Assembly: GCF_026151205.1 (NCBI RefSeq)
Contig: NC_087079.1
Location: forward strand, 15,066,445-15,130,444
Origin: Bolinopsis microptera
Taxonomy: Eukaryota > Ctenophora > Tentaculata > Lobata > Bolinopsidae
Length of the DNA stretch: 64,000 bases
Direction of reading: 5' to 3'
Below, piece after piece: positions 12,011 through 25,100 of this stretch (within the stretch, counting starts at the first letter, position 1; each line of letters begins with the position of its first letter). A program made the translations under genes and the position numbers. The notes beneath the pieces were generated by a model, which was given only the letters and a program-made list of their open reading frames with translations, did not search any database and was not told the DNA's origin.

Positions 12011-15000
12011 ATGACCATCCTTCCGATTGTAAAATTAGAAAAGGAAGAAGAAAAAGGGCCAGATGAGACCCCGCCTGCCCCAGATACTCCACTTTCTCCT
12101 AACAGATTCGGTAGCTCATCTCCCAGTCCATCAAGTTCAGCTTTCTTTCCACCCCCTCGGACACCACCATCGCCTCCCAGAGACCGAGAAAAACCTTTCA
12201 TCGCAGGTATTGTAATCTTACAACCTGTTTTTTATATATTTATTAAACAATGCTTAAATTGTATTGCAAATACAAGAATAAATTCATGAACATTAGATAT
12301 TAGCTCAAATTGAAATTGTTGAGGAAATGTACAAAATTTGAGAGCTTCACAAAATCCTCATTTTTTAGAGAACTGGGAGGTAGAGCGGCGCGATAATGGT
12401 AGACGCCGAAGAAGAGTAGTAGGAACTACACGCACTACAACCCCACGCAGCCCTGTCGTTGATACCAGAGAGAGAAACAACAGTGATGATGAATACGACG
12501 TCAGCTCTGTCTACGATTGCCATGTTAGTGACGAAAACGGCCTTTGTTCGATATATCCGGTATTTGTAAGGCTGTTATTCAGAGTCTGGGACTGATACCC
12601 CTGCATAATTTTACAGTGTTTCAAACGGTTTATGGAAACAAGATTAATTACCTTACACTCATAAATCAGAATTAATTTTATACAATTAACTTAGCTTAGT
12701 TCACATTAACCGTATCTAATATGTAAATATATCCAATAAAACATCACAAACAAAATACGACATTTCAACTTTTCTCCAGAAAGAGAGGATGTATGAGAAG
12801 CTGCTGAAAGAAAATAAAGGGCTGATAATAAAACGTTGCACTGACGACGGGGCTTGCCTGTTCAGATCAGTTGGTAAGCTACTTTGAATACAGAAATATC
12901 ACTTGTCTTCACCACTTTTTATTATTTCTTTCTTCATATTATGTCAATACTGTTTTGTTGTGTTAGGCTGGCGAAATCATAACATCCTCTCAAACTAATA
13001 CAGATGCGAATGGTTAAATTTACTTTAAGTTTCCTTTATGTTTCCTAACCAGTTATGTTTTATTTTTGTTTCCTACTCAGTTATTTAAGTCGTCTAGTTC
13101 TCTGTTTTAATCATGACAGTAACATTCATTTAAAATAACTGTAATAATATTTTATGTACCAAAAGATTTTCAAAGAAAATCTATTTATCCATAGTTAGGT
13201 GTACAGTCCAATGATCTGCTTTGCTGCATCCTTTACAGCACCCATAAAAAGTTCCTTTCATAATGGTATTGTTATTGAATATGAAATAATTTTCAACCGT
13301 ATTAATTTATTAACTTATTGTAAATAGCAAGTTTGACAAAGGGATTACGTTTATTTTACCCGGAGTTCGTTTAAGTTTAGTATTGTAAATAGTTAATTTG
13401 ACGAAGGGAATACGTCTATTTTACCCTGAGTTATGTTTTAGTTCAATCTTGACACAATTTTAAAATTATAATTTAATTATTTTATATATATGTATTGTCC
13501 ATAACTAGGGTGGCCTGCTAACAGAACCATGATCTGCCTTGATTCATCCTTCAGCACAGAGAAAAGCTCCTTTTTTTATACATTATGATTACAGAGGATC
13601 TGATATTTAGATATATATTGCTGTGCTGTAAAAATTGACTTTATTTATTTATTTATTTATTTATGGTAGGGATTTTATGAATATGCATCGATATAGTGCT
13701 GTATAAAATTACAAAATTTGACTATATTTATTTTTTATTTCTTTATGGCTTTATACATATTTGTTTATTATTAACTATCAATATTTCTGCAAACCTACAT
13801 CTAAATATTCTGATAATGGATCTCCTACCACCATTACCACCATGACTAACATCACTAACATCACTAACATCACTAACATCGCCTCCCCAACCTCAGCTGA
13901 CCAGCTATACGGTGACCAGGAAATGCACGGTGTAGTGCGAATAAAGTGTATGGACTACATGGTGAAGAACCGAGACTACTTCTCTCAATTCGTAACGGAG
14001 GATTACATGTCCTACATCAACCGTAAGAGACAGGACAACTGTTATGGGAACCAGTTGGAGATGCAGGCTATGTCTGAGATGTACAATCGTCCTATTGAAG
14101 TTTATATCTATAGTATAGGTGGGTTTGTAATTTGCAGACGTGTGGGCCGTGGCCGTGGGGTACAGAAGGGATTAGGGGTTGTGCAAGTGTGTTTTGATAC
14201 GTGTTGTAACGATCGACCAATCAGCTTCTTGCATTGACCAAACCAGCATAACTGTCACATATTAAAACCCACCCCAGTATCCCACGTGTAAGTCCAAGTT
14301 TTGTAGCGAAGGGTTTCTTGTGACGTAATAATAAATACCGGACATGCTAAAGTATATTATTAGCACTAATTAATATTTCTATACAACACTTATTTAGTGT
14401 AAGTTGGCTAATAACTTTGCGCTATTTAAAGCAGTTAGCCTTGTCTTTAATTCCAGCAGATTTAATATCTACCCCTTCCTCCATCACAAATTCCAAGTCC
14501 CCTAGCCTACTATTACCTATTATTACCTCACACTCACCCCTTTCTCCTCTCAGAGCCGGTTAACACACTAGGTTACCACCTCAAGACAGACTACCCCCCA
14601 ATCAGACTGTCATACCACTGTAACTGTCACTACAACAGTGTCAGGGACCCCTATGAGCCTAGTATTGGGGTCGGCCTGGGTCTTCCTGGCTACAAACCTG
14701 GGGTATGTAACATTTCCTTGTATTTAAGTTAATTTTTTTATAAATCAGGGCTTTTAATTTAACTTTTAGGAGAGTTTTGCAATCCGATGCTGGATCCACC
14801 CCTGGGTATGTTTATATATTCCGTTTGTTGTGGCAGGTTTCAAAAGGCTCCAACAGAAAACTCTTGCAGCCGCTTTGCTGGTCTGCAAACTCTGCATTAT
14901 CAATCCTTACCTTGCTTGCAGTCTTATCACTATCTGCAACTAGCATGATTGCAACCGTTTAAATAAATAATTTTTAGTCGTTTATAGTATTTAAAATTTG

Positions 15001-17975
15001 CGTGCTTTTTAAAAGAAAAACAAATCCTCGCTTGTAACGCATATATTTTAAATGATAACAGGGCGGGTATGAGGCTACGTTTCAACTTGGTCAATCTAAT
15101 GGCCGAGCAGGAAAGTTTAACAAAACTTGTTCCAATTTGGCTCAAGATTTAAAAGTTACTTAATCAACCGCATACCTGTTCAGTGTACATGGCACTGACG
15201 TTAATTCGTATATTGGGTATACAGTAAAACCCCGATTTACCACGGAGTTTGGGGAAAGGAAACACCCGCGGTCAATCGGGGTTCACGGTAAATCGGGGTT
15301 TTTTTTGTAAACAGGGCTTTAACATGTATAATAGTATAATGTAGACATTAAACATGTTAAGCCCTATTTGGGAAGAGATGGCCGCGGTAAATAGGGGTTT
15401 TACTGTATAATATGAGGGAGAGGTGTGTCCCACGACTCAAATAATCGACAGCTCTGTTATTAGCCCATAAGTTCAATACAGCGTCGAATGCGAGTTTTGT
15501 GCTATTTATAGCCTGAGTTAGGAATGTCAAACTAGTGGTAGACTTTATTGATTCTATAAACGGGCACCGTGTTAATATGATACAGGCGATCTATCCGAAA
15601 CTGATAATTCAATTTGAATTATAAGTGTTCAATTAACTGGGGAGAAAAGAAATTATCCAGGTAAAATGGGGGCATTGATTTACAATATTAAGTGGCCACT
15701 TACATGCATTATATACATCCTTTATATCGGGGCACGGTAAATTGGGGTTACATGAAAAGGTAGCAGAAGGTTCTAGAGTGGCCGACGTTGGATTTTATTA
15801 ACCGTAACGTTACCCTCAACAAATCAGTTGACGCATATGCGTGAATAATGTTATTTTTACCGCTACAGATAATGATTGCATTGCTAATCATGTCAGGGCC
15901 CTGACCTCAACTTTCCAGCCCTTCTTTAATAGTCGCGTCAAACATTCCATTGTTTTTACATTTTCTCCGTCAACCTGTTTGCGTGTACGAGTGTGTCCCT
16001 GTCTGTCTGCGTGTACGAGTGTGTCCCTGTCTGTCTGTCTCTTTGTTTGTCTCCCTGCCTGTAACTCTTCTTTTTCTCAGCTACCAGATCAACAGCTGCT
16101 ACAAGAGGGGTTAACAAAGTCTGAAGCGGATGATATAGAGCGGATAATGATGCAAGATAAACTAGAGAGTACTGATATGGAGGCAACAGGTCAGTTATTT
16201 ATATCTGACAAAGATTTAATTTGAATTATGTGAGCATATTTGATTATTAATACAAAGCTGAAAATGCCAAGAAATGGTATTCCATCTCAGGAATAAATAA
16301 CTGAAGTTTTCTTGCATTTATGTAATAGAGATAAAATTAAAAATAACCGTCGCTGCACAATGCAAACGCAAATTACACAGCGGTCAACGGTAAACTCATT
16401 ATATTATTTAGACAGTGTCTTCATATTGTATGTTGGTACAATAGTATTAGGTGGCCTTTATATACCGGAGGTAACTTGATTCTTACACAGATTTTTAATG
16501 ACCCTGTGTCTGACTTACTGTCCTTTTTATCGTGTGTCAATTGTAGACCTGGCAATTTTCAGCATCGTCCATATTTTTTAGACTGTTTCAAGCTATTTCG
16601 CCAAATCAAATCAAACCCTAAATTATGGAAATCAGAACCCTTATAATAAATTTAAATACCCATGGAAAAATAACATCATAATTTAAACAGCGGACGCGAT
16701 AACAGCAGCGATAGCACGTGAGAGTTACATGGAGTGGGTGAAACAGAACGAGCGAGGCTCAGCCGAAACCGGCCCCTCTGGATCGAGTGTGGCAGGGTCG
16801 AGTGCTGCACTCGAAGGAGCGCCCGGTCACTCCGGATACAGTGGTACTGCTGCCTGCAGCTCCAGCGAGCAGGTTAGTGTGTGAAGTGCAAGCTTTCTGC
16901 TGCATTTTAATGACATGTCAAATATATTTGTCGATCAACATGACAAGTTAACATACTTAAAATACTTTTATAATATATATGTGCAATGCTCAGGGTCCAA
17001 GTAGCAGTAGTAGTAGCAGCGGGACGAACCAAGCAGCCCCAAACAGAACACCGCCCCACAGTTCCACCTCCATACCCACCGACTCTACTCCCTTGCACAC
17101 CTTATATCCTGTTTACGGTATGAAATATTTCCTTGGATTGTGTTTCACATTCTTTCTAATGAATTGGGGAGGAAATAAAAACGAAATGTCCCGTCTGAAT
17201 AGGGAACGTGTCGTTTTGCACACACCAGCTGGCAAAGAGCCCAGATGTGCGTGTGTGTGTGTGTACACATGTATAGTGTTATAAATACCTCCTCTTGTAC
17301 ATATCACATCTTCTTTTAATTAGCTATTAAGTCATTACACTATTGCTTTACTGTGTGTACGTTAAACATGATACAGACAGTACTTAGCTTACACCTCGTA
17401 ATTTTATGGAACGCTATACCGTCACAGTGCTTCCTTTCGAGTTTAACTGTCAGTTTTATAAGTCATGACGGTTTTTATTATTAACCACATCGGAGTGACG
17501 TTTTAGTCATTTCCGGCTCAGCTATGTTGGAGTTCGGCCAAATTTCTGAGCCTAGGTAGAGTTTTATGAACTGTTGAGTGGGAGTATAAGTGATGAGGAG
17601 CATTAATGAATGTAATTTGTAGTGACAAGAAAGCTACATTTGTGGGTGTACTGTTTAGCCTCATCACAACATTGCGTAGCGCAGGCGATTCGTTCTTGAA
17701 AATTGGAAACTTTTGAATATAGAGAGTGCGCTCGTTAGTGTAGCTCAAAACAGAAGGTCGCGCCGCGCGCACGCGATCATGTCTGCATGGTGAATTCAGC
17801 TGGTTAGTGATTAGTTTTAGCCACAATATTAATACATAAATGTTTTACCCATAACCTTAATGGTTTTCTTGACTGATTATCTTCAGGTCTCGACGAATAC
17901 GACGAAGAAAAGATGCTGGAAGCCGCACTCGCTTTAAGTCGGGCAGAGTACGTAAACAAGATGCAAAGACATTAA
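12011..17975 (+). CDS. OTUD5: OTUD5 (DUBA) deubiquitinase, nine exons
   Basis: Nine exons join in phase: 12011-12206, 12369-12565 (or 12559, weaker donor), 12780-12873, 13897-14118, 14554-14702, 16081-16189, 16691-16872, 16994-17117 and 17887-17975, giving about 453 residues. The OTU domain carries Asp154/Cys157 in DGACLFRSV, the block [10 protein letters not shown], the block [12 protein letters not shown] and His262 in HYNSV, followed by [13 protein letters not shown]. The C-terminus has a UIM-like helix ([13 protein letters not shown]). The N-terminus is Pro/Ser-rich and then basic, followed by NNSDDEYD. This matches the human OTUD5 region around Ser177, whose CK2 phosphorylation activates the enzyme. 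Human OTUD5 cleaves K63- and K48-linked ubiquitin chains, for example on TRAF3. Exon 6 (36 residues) has the same length as its human counterpart as I recall it. All catalytic residues are present. Introns 3 and 5 hold repeats and a MITE. Confidence 0.95.
13195..13570. repeat. Diverged tandem duplication in OTUD5 intron 3
   Basis: A segment beginning near 13200 (TCCAATGATCTGC, then GCATCCTTTACAGCAC) recurs near 13507 (ACCATGATCTGCC, then TCATCCTTCAGCAC). A 70-bp unit at 13320-13385 (GACAAAGGGATTACGTTTAT) recurs at about 13385-13440. Both are diverged direct repeats in non-coding sequence. Confidence 0.55.
15220..15407. mobile_element. pogo/Tigger-like MITE with TA duplication
   Basis: A 188-bp element bounded by TA dinucleotides has terminal inverted repeats CAGTAAAACCCCGATTTACC and, at the right end, GGTAAATAGGGGTTTTACTG. 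A second inner copy (CGGTAAATCGGGGTTTT) lies near 15283. CAGT-initial termini with TA duplication are typical of pogo/Tigger elements. It carries no coding sequence and lies in OTUD5 intron 5. A related fragment (GGGGCACGGTAAATTGGGG) is near 15727. Confidence 0.7.
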
Positions 17976-19117
17976 CCAGCGCTTTTAAAGCCCCCAGAAA
18001 TTAGTTACATGCGCCACCTCCAAAATAGTAGTTTAATTCATAGTATCGGCGCTTGGGGTGTGGTCAGATGGATTTGAGTTTTAGCTCAATCAGTCGATCC
18101 GTACCCTTATTAAGGACGAAGTTAATGCCTAGCTTGTTGAAGTACTAAAATTTGAGGGGTTTCATCACGGTAGCTACTGATGAATTGCGCTAAATCTTAG
18201 CTTTCTGGATATAATTGTGGTGTCATAGTACATAGTATGTGTTATCTGTTACTAGATGATGTTTTGGAGTTTTGTATCCTAATTTATTTGTACCATGCCT
18301 AATACTTGCACTACGCCCACAAGCTGCGTATGTTTTGATTGTATAATCTGAGTTTTGTAGATGCTCTGGATTTAAATTTCAATTATTTAGAGAGATGCGA
18401 GAAAGAGCTCGTTTTAGGACAATTTTATTGAATTTCAGTTAGCTACTTTTTAATGCACTATCAGATACGAGGGCTCGTGTATTATAATTGTGTAAATTTA
18501 ACTGGAGTTTTAACTGGAAGTGTGCACATTTTCGTGCCGGCGTATGGCAGAAATGAGCGTCCATTTGATTCATACTGTATTATTGAATAACAATGCAGCT
18601 TCATAGAATTGGTGTTGAACCAAAACGAGCGTTCATACCCCTTCCAGAAAATGGAGAGTAGCTCATGTTAGAAAGAGTCCTCCACTCTAAATGTGTATCG
18701 AAGCTTCATCAGAGGCATTAATAATTGTTGTTGTTGATGAATAATAATAAATAATCAACTGATTTAAGAAATTGAAAAAGAATCTTTAAGAGTGACCCTG
18801 TAGACTTTTGTTGGGTCATCTTAGTAGACAGGTTTTGATTGTTCATTTGTTATATTGGCCATGGATTTTATAATGGCTAGTTTATAATTGCTCTAGATTT
18901 TAGAATTATGCCACATTGGGATTCCGATAATAAGTGCCTCTGCACGATATTAATAAGTGTAATAGATTTGTTACAACTAAATCGTTTAAGAAGTTATTTA
19001 TAAAAGAATCCTTTACATCTTGTCTCGAAAATCAAATATATACAATACAAATCTTATCACCAAAATCTTCTCTCAAATAATGAATTTTAAAATCGAAATA
19101 AAGGCTTCAAACCAACA
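17976..19117. other. 3' flank of OTUD5 and convergent intergenic region
   Basis: AT-rich non-coding sequence between the stop codons of two convergent genes. An AATAAA on the + strand at about 19097-19102 is a candidate OTUD5 polyadenylation signal and would place the 3' ends of the two genes almost on top of each other. Short ATAATAATAAATAATAA stretches occur near 18740. No further gene is seen. Confidence 0.4.
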
Positions 19118-22100
19118 TCATATCAGAACAGTTTTAACCAATTCCTCCAACCCTAACTCATGTTCCGTTAAATAGTGACTAGCTAAAGAATGGTGTGAAC
19201 CCTCATAACTACAGTCCGAGTAAATACACGCTAAATTGACAGCCGTGCACCAGCCAACGTTGGGATGTGTGTGTAGTGCCATACTGCTCCTCAACTGGTA
19301 CTGAAATAGGGTTAGGTTGTTACGATCCACTTGGTTTACTGTCTCAATTATAATCAAACCTCCATTTTAGTTGCTACTAGATGTGCGTGATCCAGTACGA
19401 GTATGAATACGCTGCATAATGCATAATTCATACTCGCAACAGTAGAATCTCAGCACTGTATATTCATAGCACTGCTAGGCACGACCGATGTCATGGTTCT
19501 TGCGCGCATGAGGCGCGCGGTTTTAACGGTTGTACTCGATCTGAAATAGACTTTTTTTACAATAAAATGTTGCTGCGCCATCCACATATGTGTTTGGTTA
19601 AAAATTTTCCCGAAGTTGTTGTAGGAAATATTAAGGATTGCCATTCCGCACGTACGTTTTTAACTTTAACATCGAGCAAGAAGTAATAATTATTGAATAA
19701 AAATTCAGTTTATAAATGGGATAATAATATCTTTAGCTACATAATTTGAAGATTGATCCATTACTGATAATTTCAATGGTATCATGAGTCATCAACTGAA
19801 TCGAATAGTGTCTACTCTTTCGTGAGATAATTAAATTAAGTCAAAAAAAATCTGTGCCCATAACATCAGGTAAAGATTATAGTAATTTGACAGGGAATAA
19901 ATGCATCAAATTATAAATTATCAGCTCTATCTTGTCGTACGTGTGTCAAAACTCGCCAAATCAGACAGCACAGCTGTAATTACAAGGTTTGATTATCGTT
20001 TAAGCTTTGAGAAGTTATCATCATAAAAGAGCAGTATTTTTATATCAACGTTTATTAATACACCAAAGTGACCGTTCATATATACAACGTTCTAAAGCGT
20101 TTTTTAGTCATTTATAAAACCTTCCGTTACACAGAGATTTCATATATTATTTTATGTTAGCGTAAGCATTTAAGTTTTTTGACACGAATATCCATATAAG
20201 GATAACTTAGTAAATATGCGAATAGTTAAGTTATCAAGGTTTCTTGAGTATGCATCTGTCACTTTAACCTTCACGAAACAGGTTCTCTTACTTTTGCGTA
20301 AAATTGCTGATCGAAATAAATTGTACCAAAGTAAAGGTGCATTCCGAAAATTGAATTGAAAAGTGAAAATAACCATCAAAACATAACAATTTTTTTGAAG
20401 CAAATATAAGTTCAAATTTTAGTCGTGGATTAAGATCGCATTAAATTTCAGAATTTCCACGACTTCGCTAGGATATATACACAACATCTTTACATTAAGG
20501 TACCTAACTGGATATACCCAGGATATTACTCACCTGTTTGCATTGCGCACATAGCTGACATTCCTCACAGGCAGACTGGTGTTCCTGGGAATGACACAAT
20601 TCTGTAAATCTCACTCAAGTAAATCAGAGTTCAGACTATCTGATGGATCATCAGTTACAGTTTTCAAATCAGAACACTCTAATCCATGAATGTGCGGTAG
20701 AAATTGTGGATAAATTAAGTTATAAGGCCCCGGGAGAAAGCAATGAATGTTATCATCTAGCGACACCCAATATGAATTCAGTGCTAATATGATTTTGACG
20801 ACCCAGGTAATCAAATTTACATATATTCAGAAAGAAGATAATCAACTCGAACGTATGTAAATGAATTATGACGGCTGATAATTTAAAGTGGAATATGGTC
20901 GGTGTATGTAGGTCCCATACCGCAAAAAATCAGAGAAAATATTTTGAGATTGGACAAGAATTCGATATAGAATTGCCAAGCTATCGCAATGCTATGACAG
21001 ACATTCATTGTTCTAGAAATTTCTAAATCAGATTAAAAAGTAGAAGTACGTGCTAACCTGTAGGTCATTAAACTGGATAGTTGTATCGCAAAACTGACAC
21101 CGCACCTGAAAACGTCAGATCAATGTATGAACAGCTGGTAGGGTTTGAAAAGTTTAGTTAAATTGATGACAGTCTCTAATTACCTCTGGATTGTATAGTA
21201 GTAGTAGTAAAGCTTCAACATGCTAGGTAATCAAAATTATACATTTTTTTGACACATCAAATTCTCCTAATAGTAAACAGAAAATTAGTAGAGTTTTTCC
21301 CATAGCGTTCCTTTCACAAATGTACTCACTTTAACATTTAAAGATCTCTTCAGATCGCTAAACCTGGAATTTATCTACTCTTGACGGCCGATAACATAAC
21401 ATATAACACATTTACAAAATAATACCCGCAGCGTTCTTTCACACATTCCTTAGAATATTGTCTTGACTGAACGCTAGTAAATGTGACAAGTGACATCTCG
21501 ACGAGAATCCTTTGAAAAGTAAAAAGTGTATGCATTATGCAATCGTGTACCTACTAGTAAAACAATCTAAAGTATCTATTGCTTGATTACTCTCTTTTAA
21601 TACCGTACCAATCCCATTCATGCAAGTCTCCGTATTTCTTATTATATCACGTTATCAATCAAAACATAGGTTAATAAAACAAAATTTAATTTTCATAGTC
21701 AGTCAAAAGAATATTTAGTGATATGGTTTTATGAGAAATAAACATAATTCATGTTTTCAAAATATGGGATGTGAGGAGTGGTTCACTGGAGCATGACCGT
21801 TCGGAAGACTTGGGGTAACCTAAACCCAGTTGTTGTGTCTTGTGTCTGAATGTTTAGTGTTGTGTACCTTACCTGGGGATCCCAGGCTATTATGTTCATA
21901 AACATAATAGAGATTCGGCGAAATGACAGGCTGAGCGCCGCCCAGTAACGTGTACCACAACCTGTCAACTTAAGGTCATTGTCAATTTTGCTTTGCCCAT
22001 TTTGCTTACTTTTTGATTTAAATTTTTGAGCAGGTTGATAAAGAGCAATTTAATCCTTTCTGATATCATTTTCATCTGAAGATTCCGAATTTTCTGAATT

Positions 22101-25100
22101 CTTTGGAATGAAGTTTCTATCTCATGTGGAGCAAAAGTTATGACCTGGTTTTCGATGTGGAGCAAAAAAGTGTGGAGCACCCCGATAAAATCTATGCTTT
22201 TTGACTATTTTGATCGCCATTTAACAAATAGATCCTGGACGTTAATTGCAAAATATTTTCACTGCCAAATCATAAAATGGACCTCAGCCAGTGTGGAGCA
22301 GTCGAAATATCCTCATATTTTTCGTCTCAACCAGGGGTAAACATTACAGTAGAATCTCCGTCTTTTCACAAAATCTTAGTTTAAAGGAATACGCACCAGA
22401 TAACATTATCAATAATGGTACACCTTGCTCAACCGATGCGGAGCACGAAACTATTATAGCTTAGTTGGGAATACTGATTGGGAAGAAACTGAGTTTTGAA
22501 AGTGAGTGTGATTAAAAACGATAAATACATCTAATCAGGCCATAAAAATATCATTTTTTCTTGTGATTATGTTCAGACCCCCTGACTCTATTCTTTGGAA
22601 CTGCTGATAAACCTAGTAATGCTCAACCATGTGGAGCAGAGGACTTTTACTGCATAACATGACTCCTCATCGGCTGATATGACTTCGATGAGAAATTAGA
22701 ATGAGTATTTTAGCTTTTACATTAAATTACTAGCAGAACAGATTGAAAAATTGTATTTAATAGGCTCAACCAGAGAGGAGCAGAATGGAATGATAAATTG
22801 ATAACACAACTATTTGTAAGGATCAGTATTGTTATATTAGGATAAAGGAGGAATGATATCATCAATACTTAAGAAGCTGTTGATGTATGTAGTACTGTGT
22901 CCTTTAAAGAGAAATATGCCACCATAGAAAAAGACAATATGCTCAACCGTGAGGAGCAACAGGCTTTTCTACGGTAAAAAGAGTCTCCATGATGGTCGAT
23001 CTGTAGCCAATTTGTACGTAATGCAATTTAAAGTTTACTGATATACTTTAAATACTTTTCTTACCATGATTGGGCCATGATTTATGTTCCAGAACTGTTC
23101 AGCCAGAGTGGAACAGAGCTAGAAATGACATGTCATGTACGGGATTCCTCAACTGCCTAACATTTGATGAAGATCTCTCTTGCATGCGGCTGTAGAATGA
23201 AGTAGTGAGCTTCGAAAATCTAATACAACAGAAATTATCTCTGCTCCACACAGGTTGAGCACTGAATAGTTCCCGTGAAGTAAGTTTATTGACCACCAAT
23301 ATTATAACATATTTTCTCTAGAATGAATAAAAATAATATCCCATGAAGCACTTAAAAGTTGTCTCGATTGATCAAAAGGAAGACCTCTTTTTGCTCCACA
23401 TGGTTGAGATAGGCTGTTCTCGACTAAAGAGTCTGCATCAACGGTGAAAATATAGATACAGGAGTCAAGATGTAAATCACAGAAGTCACTTTATCTCAAC
23501 CCAGAAAGAATTTAAAAGTTGGCAAATTTTTAACCATTTTGGGCTCCACAGGGTTGAGAGAAGTGTACTGAATATAAATATCCGTTTCAGTACTCAAAAT
23601 AGAGTTAGTAAGAGTTACCAAGCTAAAAAAATCTTACAGATCTATAATACTAAACAAAAGCATTATGAAAAGCTAATAAATTAAAAATTTACAAATTTCT
23701 ACATTGCCAAAACCTCGCTCCACGTCGGTTGAGACATGGTGTGTTATCGCAAATAGTCAAAAACTCTTGAGAGGGGTTTCAGCTAAAAAGTTCATAGAGG
23801 TTCAACCAAAAACTTGACTGTTTAGCGTATGATTTTTGGTCTTGAAAATTGCCTAACTTTCAAGCTACTGCTCCACACAGGCTGAGCATTAAAAGTTGTC
23901 TCAACCGGGGCTTTCTGTGTAGATGGGACCTTTTTCTGAGAGGCTCAACCTGTTTTGACTGCCTGATTCAGTTACCAACGAGATTGCACAAATTTTTAAA
24001 ATGTCACTTTGAAGCACTGATATGCTCCACATTGGCTGAGTAACACATATAGATTACATGTTAAAGTGTCCAGTGAACATTTGTTTCCATCTGGGTGAAA
24101 TATTAACAAAGGGTGAACACCAGGCGGCATGCTAGCTCACTAAATAGCTCAACCGGTCAAATTGTACCAATTTTGGCAGTCAAATTTGGGCAAAGCAAAC
24201 TTTACAATGACCTTAAACAATTTACCCGTACGTGATTATGAGGATTACAAACGTTCAACGTTCCAACTCACAATATAATGCTGACACCCAGACTCGTGGT
24301 CAGTAATGGTAGATCTCTTGCACTTTTGGGAACAATCTTTGTGTTTACACCGCACTAGTACTTCTTCACAGTGTTCTGCATGTGCCTGAAGAGAAGTAAC
24401 ATAAAGTAACATAAAGTAACGTAACGTAAGTAATATGATACATAGTTAAAATTTGTTACAAGAGGAAATACCAAATCTACTAATATAGTCTCGTAAAGGT
24501 TCTTTGTTCTTCCTAAGTTAATTTACAGTAGATTACATTGTTGGAAAAGAAGAAACACACTTATCATTTATCAGAAATATCAGTAATATAATGATAATAG
24601 ATTTATGGTATTTTAGCCATCTCTACTCAGCTATACAATTCTGATCCCAACAGCAATGACTTAATTTTGATCCTATAATGCATCGGGCACACGTTACAAA
24701 GTATAATATAATAAAAAGGAATAGAACAGGTTATATTACTAACTTTCTATGGTTTATGGTCCCAACTGGCTCCCTAATGTCTGCCCGGTTATGGTCAAAT
24801 TTCTCTTAGATTTGTGCCATGACGCTGTAATGTTGATATGCAGATATTACAACTAAGAGCTCATGTATAGAGATGACGACAATGAATTTTCAAAAACTTA
24901 CAATTTAAAGCGTGCTCAGGATTCTCAGAAAACATAGGGTATCATGCCTTATATATAATATCAATATTATTATGGAGTATGAGGCAATGAGAATGGCGCA
25001 TATCACGTAGCTGCAGCCATGTTATTGCTCAATTACAAATCTGTGCTTGCTATCCTGTCAATAAAAAGTAAAGTTTTAATAATCAATCCTGTATTCACAC

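Noticed and set aside
21970-24216. CRISPR-like array (short repeats with unique spacers)
   Set aside because: Repeats are divergent, spacers are about 130 bp and uneven, orientation reverses midway, and the host is an animal genome. A transposon with binding-site arrays explains it better.
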